From Chryseobacterium ginsenosidimutans (GTDB lineage: Bacteria; Bacteroidota; Bacteroidia; Flavobacteriales; Weeksellaceae), in NCBI RefSeq assembly GCF_024807225.1, contig NZ_JANUCO010000001.1, positions 4,154,001 to 4,218,000 on the forward strand: 64,000 bases of DNA. Reading direction: 5' to 3'. This document shows positions 60,789 to 64,000 of the stretch, piece by piece. The translations under genes were made by a program, and so were the position numbers. Each line of letters starts with the position of its first letter. The first letter of the stretch is position 1. The notes beneath the pieces were generated by a model that did not search any database, was not told the origin of the DNA, and saw only the letters and a program-made list of their open reading frames with translations.

Positions 60789-61475
60789 ATGAAAAATCTG
60801 ATTTTATTGCATGGCGCTTTAGGTCACAGTGATATTTTTAATCCTTTTAAAGAAGAACTTTCAAAATATTTTACAATTCACACGCCTTTGTTTTCCGGAC
60901 ATGGTGCTATTGAAATTTCGGAAAATGGAATTACGATTGAAAAATATACGCAGGAATTAAAAGAGTTTATTGAAAAAGAAAATTTAAGTGATATCTATAT
61001 TTTCGGACACAGCATGGGCGGTTATGTTGCGCTTTGTTACGCCTATCAACATCCGGAAAGTGTAAATTCTATCATGACTTTGGGGACAAAATTTGATTGG
61101 ACGGAAGAACAGGCTTTGAAGGAAAGTAAGATGCTGAATCCTGATGTTATTGCCGAAAAAGTTCCTAAATATGCCGAATTGCTGGAATCTCAACACGGTT
61201 CAAAATGGAAACAATTATTACCCGCGATTGCAGAATTGATGATTTCTTTGGGTAAAAATCCACCTTTAAAAAATAATTTATCGACCATCAATATTTCTGT
61301 TCAGATTATGGTTGGTGATAAAGACAATATGGTGAGCTTGGAGGAAAGTATTGAAGTTTACAGAAGTCTTCCGAATGCAAAGTTGGCTGTACTTCCTGAT
61401 ACAAAACATCCGATGGATAAAGTGCGACCCAATTTATTATTGGATGTAATGAAAGATTTCTGGAGTCTTTCTTAA
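60789..61475 (+). CDS. alpha/beta hydrolase
   Basis: A protein of 228 residues from ATG 60789 (MKNLILLHGALGHSDIFNPF); the frame opening at 60702 adds a hydrophobic 29 residues that may or may not be translated. HG near the start (oxyanion), nucleophile GHSMGGYVALCYA, catalytic Asp in VGDKDNMV and His in TKHPMD make a full triad. Substrate unknown. Convergent with upp across a repeat. Confidence 0.88.
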   Translation: MKNLILLHGALGHSDIFNPFKEELSKYFTIHTPLFSGHGAIEISENGITIEKYTQELKEFIEKENLSDIYIFGHSMGGYVALCYAYQHPESVNSIMTLGTKFDWTEEQALKESKMLNPDVIAEKVPKYAELLESQHGSKWKQLLPAIAELMISLGKNPPLKNNLSTINISVQIMVGDKDNMVSLEESIEVYRSLPNAKLAVLPDTKHPMDKVRPNLLLDVMKDFWSLS

Positions 61476-61489
61476 ATTTTGATGTGAAT

Positions 61490-61570
61490 TTTTAACGCAA
61501 ACAGCGCAAAGATTTTTTCACTACTAAATGTTGATTTTTTCGTTCGCAAAGGCGTTTCACTCAGCTAAGA
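61490..61570. repeat. interspersed repeat family C, copy 3
   Basis: TTTTTAACGCAAACAGCGCA and then CGTTCGCAAAGGCGTTTCAC, TCAGC. Same ends as the copies at 32677 and 56307. Confidence 0.8.
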
Positions 61571-61609
61571 ATATAAATCAGATCATTAAATTTTTAACCT
61601 TTATTAAAA

Positions 61610-62263
61610 TTATCTCTGTAGTTTTTCTCCGTAACTTAAATCTCCTGCATCACCCAATCCTGGTGTAATGTAGCCTTTTGACGTGAGTTGTTCATCGATT
61701 GCTCCCACCCAGATTTTCGCATTTGGATAAGCTTTCTCGATCGTTTCAACACCTTGCTTTGATGCAATTGCAGCTACAATGTGAAGTTGGCTTGGTGTTC
61801 CGTTGGTTAATAAATCTTTAATCGCTTCAATTAAAGATGCTCCGGTTGCCAACATCGGATCTCCAACAATTAATGGTCTTCCTTCAATATTCGGGCACGT
61901 TAAATAATCTTGTTTGATGGAAAAATAGTCATTTGCGTCGTGTTTTCGGTAGGCTGCAACGAAACCGCAATCTGCTCTGTCAAAATAATTTAAAATCCCC
62001 TGAAATAAAGGAACTCCCGCTCTTAAAATTGTTGTAATAACAGGCTGAACCGCGATTTCCTTTACTTTAATTGTATCTAAAGGAGTCTGGATTTCAATTT
62101 CCTTTTGCTCTAAAGTTTTACTGATCTCAAAAGCTGCAATTTCCCCGATTCTTTCCATATTTCTACGGAATCTCATGCGGTCGTGCTGGATTTCAACGTT
62201 TCGGAGTTCATTGATCCAAGAATTAACTAAAGAAAACTGATCGGATAAAACGATTGTATTCAT
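61610..62263 (-). CDS. upp: uracil phosphoribosyltransferase
   Basis: A protein of 217 residues. It makes UMP from uracil and PRPP. Features: LINELRNVEIQHDRMRF-type start, TTILRAGVPLFQGILNYF, the PRPP loop in PLIVGDPMLATGASLIEAIK, and the C-terminal GYITPGLGDAGDLSYGEKL uracil site. Single gene, flanked by repeat elements on both sides. Confidence 0.95.
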   Translation of the reverse strand: MNTIVLSDQFSLVNSWINELRNVEIQHDRMRFRRNMERIGEIAAFEISKTLEQKEIEIQTPLDTIKVKEIAVQPVITTILRAGVPLFQGILNYFDRADCGFVAAYRKHDANDYFSIKQDYLTCPNIEGRPLIVGDPMLATGASLIEAIKDLLTNGTPSQLHIVAAIASKQGVETIEKAYPNAKIWVGAIDEQLTSKGYITPGLGDAGDLSYGEKLQR

Positions 62264-62314
62264 TATTTTGAAATATTTTTTTCTAATTTATAAATTTTAA
62301 TCTGAATAAGTTGC

Positions 62315-62575
62315 TAAGAGCCTGTTGAAATTTTATGTCATCCATTTTTGTAACCCTGTTTGAAAATTGATTTTCAAAATAATATTATTATATCACAAAG
62401 AAAAACAAAGAAATATTACTTTTTGAAACGCTTTCAAGTTAAACAATGCTACTTCGTTTATCAAAGCTATACAAGAATTTTACATTACCTTGATAAGTTT
62501 CACGCCTTTGTCGATCTTAAATTTTTTAAAATCATGTGATTAATATTCTTGTTTAGCTTTGCGTTTTATAGAGCC
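62315..62575. repeat. MITE-like element, copy 3 (one end clear)
   Basis: Left end TAAGAGCCTGTTGAAATTTT, then TTTTTGTAACCCTGTTTGAAA, which is the reverse of the right end of copy 1 (5511-5856). The right limit is uncertain, near TTTGCGTTTTATAGAGCC at about 62575. Confidence 0.6.
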
Positions 62576-62641
62576 TCATCTCGAACTGAGGTTAAATCAT
62601 AAATAATTAGTGACCCATTTTTTAAAACCTGTTGAAAGGTA

Positions 62642-62745
62642 CAGCCCGACTTGAGTGGAGCACATTTTGTAGTTTTTGAAAGGGGAAAAGCATTGGCAAA
62701 ACTACAAAATTGCGGGAACGGAAGGCGGAAATAGCTGCCAAAAAA
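62642..62745. repeat. structured repeat family D, copy 3 (degenerate)
   Basis: AGCCCGACTTGAGTGG, stem ATTTTGTAGTTTT ... AAAACTACAAAAT, then GGGAACGGAAGGCGGAAATA and GCTGCC. It keeps the layout of the copies at 32860 and 54137 but with an unrelated stem. The gap 62264-62779 holds no gene. Confidence 0.6.
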
Positions 62746-62773
62746 AATCCCTCTTAGAAAATCTAAAAGGGAT
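62740..62773 (-). terminator. Rho-independent terminator of der
   Basis: ATCCCTCTTAGA (62747-62758) and TCTAAAAGGGAT (62762-62773); on the minus strand followed by T8. The stop of the uncorrected der frame (62763) lies inside this hairpin. Confidence 0.85.
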
Positions 62774-62779
62774 GATTAT

Positions 62780-64000
62780 TTATTTTTGTCTGAAATATAC
62801 TTCGATTGGAAACTCCGGTAAACCCGAATTCTTTTCTCAATTGGTTTTCAGTAAATCTCTTGTAAGGTTCTTTTACGTACTGCGGTAAGTTGCAGAAGAA
62901 TACAAACTGCGGAGACGGCGTTGGAAGCTGTACGCAATATTTGATCTTGATGAATTTACCTTTGTTTGCAGGTGGTGGTGTTCTTTCGAAAACCGGAAGC
63001 ATGATTTCGTTTAGCTTTGAAGTTTTGATTTTCTTCTTACGATCTTCGTAAACTGCCATTGCTAATTCAACAGCTTTCAGAATTCTCTGCTTCGTTAAAG
63101 CCGATACAAACAAAATTGGAATATCGCTGAACTGACCGATTTTATCTCTGATAGATTTTTCGAAATCTCTGATCGTGTTGGTTTGCTTGTCCTCAATAAG
63201 ATCCCATTTGTTAACAACAATTACGATCCCTTTTCTGTTTTTCTGAGCCAATCCGAAGATATTCATATCCTGAGATTCCCATCCTAAAGTAGCATCCACC
63301 ATGATAATTACCACGTCAGAATATTCGATAGAACGAATCGATCTCATAACCGAATAGAATTCTAAATCTTCATTTACTTTAGATTTTCTTCTCATTCCAG
63401 CTGTATCTACCAACACAAACTCGTGTCCGAACTTGTTGTAAAGCGTCTGAATACTGTCTCTTGTCGTTCCTGCAACATCTGTTACGATATTTCTATCGGC
63501 ATCAAGTAAAGCGTTCGTTAACGTAGATTTTCCTACATTCGGACGACCTGCAATGGTAATTTTAGGAAGCCCTTCAAACGGATCTTTATAATCGGTAGTC
63601 GGGAAATCTCTAACGATATCATCCAAAATCTCTCCCGTTCCAGAACCTGTAGCAGAAGATAAAGTGTAATATTTCTCGATTCCTAACTGATAAAATTCTG
63701 TAGCATCCACTTCTTCTTTTGCAGAATCTACCTTGTTGATAACGATATATACAGGTTTATTTGATCTTCTCAACATCTCATGGATCTCATAATCTGTATC
63801 GGTAAGACCTTCTTCCACATTCAGCATGAAAATAATAGACGTAGCTTCATCGATAGCCAACTGAACCTGCTTAGAAATCTCTTCCTGAAAAACATCATCA
63901 TTATTCACATCATAACCTCCTGTATCAATTACAGTGAAGTCTACTCCGTTCCAGTCAGATTTCCCGTAATGACGGTCTCTTGTAACACCAGCCGTAGAAT
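62780..64000 (-). CDS. der: ribosome biogenesis GTPase Der, 5' truncated and frameshifted near the 3' end
   Basis: The frame is open to base 64000, so the first G domain's P-loop lies outside the window; visible parts are the end of domain 1 (STAGVTRDRHYGKSDWNG, VIDTGGYDVNNDD, VINKVDSAKEEVD), all of domain 2 (ITIAGRPNVGKSTLTNALLD, LVDTAGMRRKSKVNEDLEFY, VNKWDLIEDKQ) and the KH-like end (RTPPPANKGKFIKIKYCVQ, LPTPSPQFVFFCN). Der helps assemble the 50S subunit and is normally essential. As given, the last residues read GFTGVSNRSIFQTKINN and the frame stops at 62763; deleting one A of GAAAC at 62819-62823 restores GVPIEVYFRQK and a stop at 62780, the usual end. Confidence 0.93.

Noticed and set aside
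1122..63908. Programmed +1 ribosomal frameshifting at GAAAC
   Set aside because: Eight unrelated genes in 64 kb, with no shared slippery site beyond the pentamer, no stop codon next to it, and many intact genes carrying the same pentamer. A sequence error is simpler.
1..64000. tRNA, rRNA or CRISPR array
   Set aside because: No cloverleaf with TTC-loop and no regularly spaced direct repeats were found on either strand by reading; short tRNAs in AT-rich gaps cannot be fully excluded without a covariance search.

Overview
The window is a chromosomal segment of a low-GC member of the Bacteroidota, most likely Chryseobacterium or a close relative (Weeksellaceae, Flavobacteriia). The evidence is the promoter form (TTG, about 19 bases, TAnnTTTG), lipoproteins and surface proteins of Bacteroidota type, and the gene set: OstA-like protein, DUF2147, DUF3109, DUF2007, a START-like protein next to a class IV aminotransferase and YqgE, ABC-F, and a TonB receptor with a carboxypeptidase-like regulatory domain. 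I saw no rRNA, tRNA, CRISPR array, prophage or transposase. The genus is an inference from overall resemblance, not from a search.

Layout. 1-5.5 kb: DUF805 fragment, SRPBCC protein, M3 peptidase, small unknown genes, secreted alpha/beta hydrolase. 5.4-7.8 kb: a disturbed accessory block bounded by two 74-bp direct repeats, holding a MITE-like element, a broken glycosyltransferase-like gene and a deleted TerD remnant. 7.8-15 kb: TPR protein, Crp/Fnr regulator, UbiA-like membrane protein, a MarR-GNAT fusion with a palindromic operator, small unknown genes, an exonuclease, a GNAT and an intact TerD. 15-31 kb: mostly housekeeping (flippase-like protein, panD, HU, pdxH, YqgE, amidase, class IV aminotransferase, START-like protein, class III aminotransferase, OstA-like protein with a Fur-family gene, kup, pdhB, LTA synthase-like sulfatase, pssA). 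31-45 kb: exonuclease, FAA hydrolase, stress protein, DUF3109, M16 peptidase, trigger factor, and a TonB receptor with a lipoprotein and a small His/Cys protein that may act in metal uptake. 45-53 kb: ABC-F, a Tle1-like phospholipase, a two-component pair with a membrane partner, an M15-like peptidase (DUF5715) and aquaporin. 54-64 kb: TraB-like protein, a PD-(D/E)XK-like protein, LuxE-like acyltransferase, LpxH, QueD, TlpA-like thioredoxin, thioesterase, ComF, hydrolase, upp and the start-truncated der.

Two window-wide observations stand out. First, eight genes, including the essential GTPase gene der, carry a +1 frameshift. In every case removing one base from the triplet of a GAAAC (or complementary GTTTC) pentamer restores a sensible protein. 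This looks like a systematic sequencing or assembly effect, possibly linked to base modification, rather than eight independent mutations. Second, the intergenic spaces hold at least six families of interspersed repeats. They include MITE-like elements with AGAGnCTGTTTAAATTT-type ends, a structured repeat with constant flanks and a variable but always self-complementary stem, and a 28-bp repeat unit that sits in frame inside the M3 peptidase gene.
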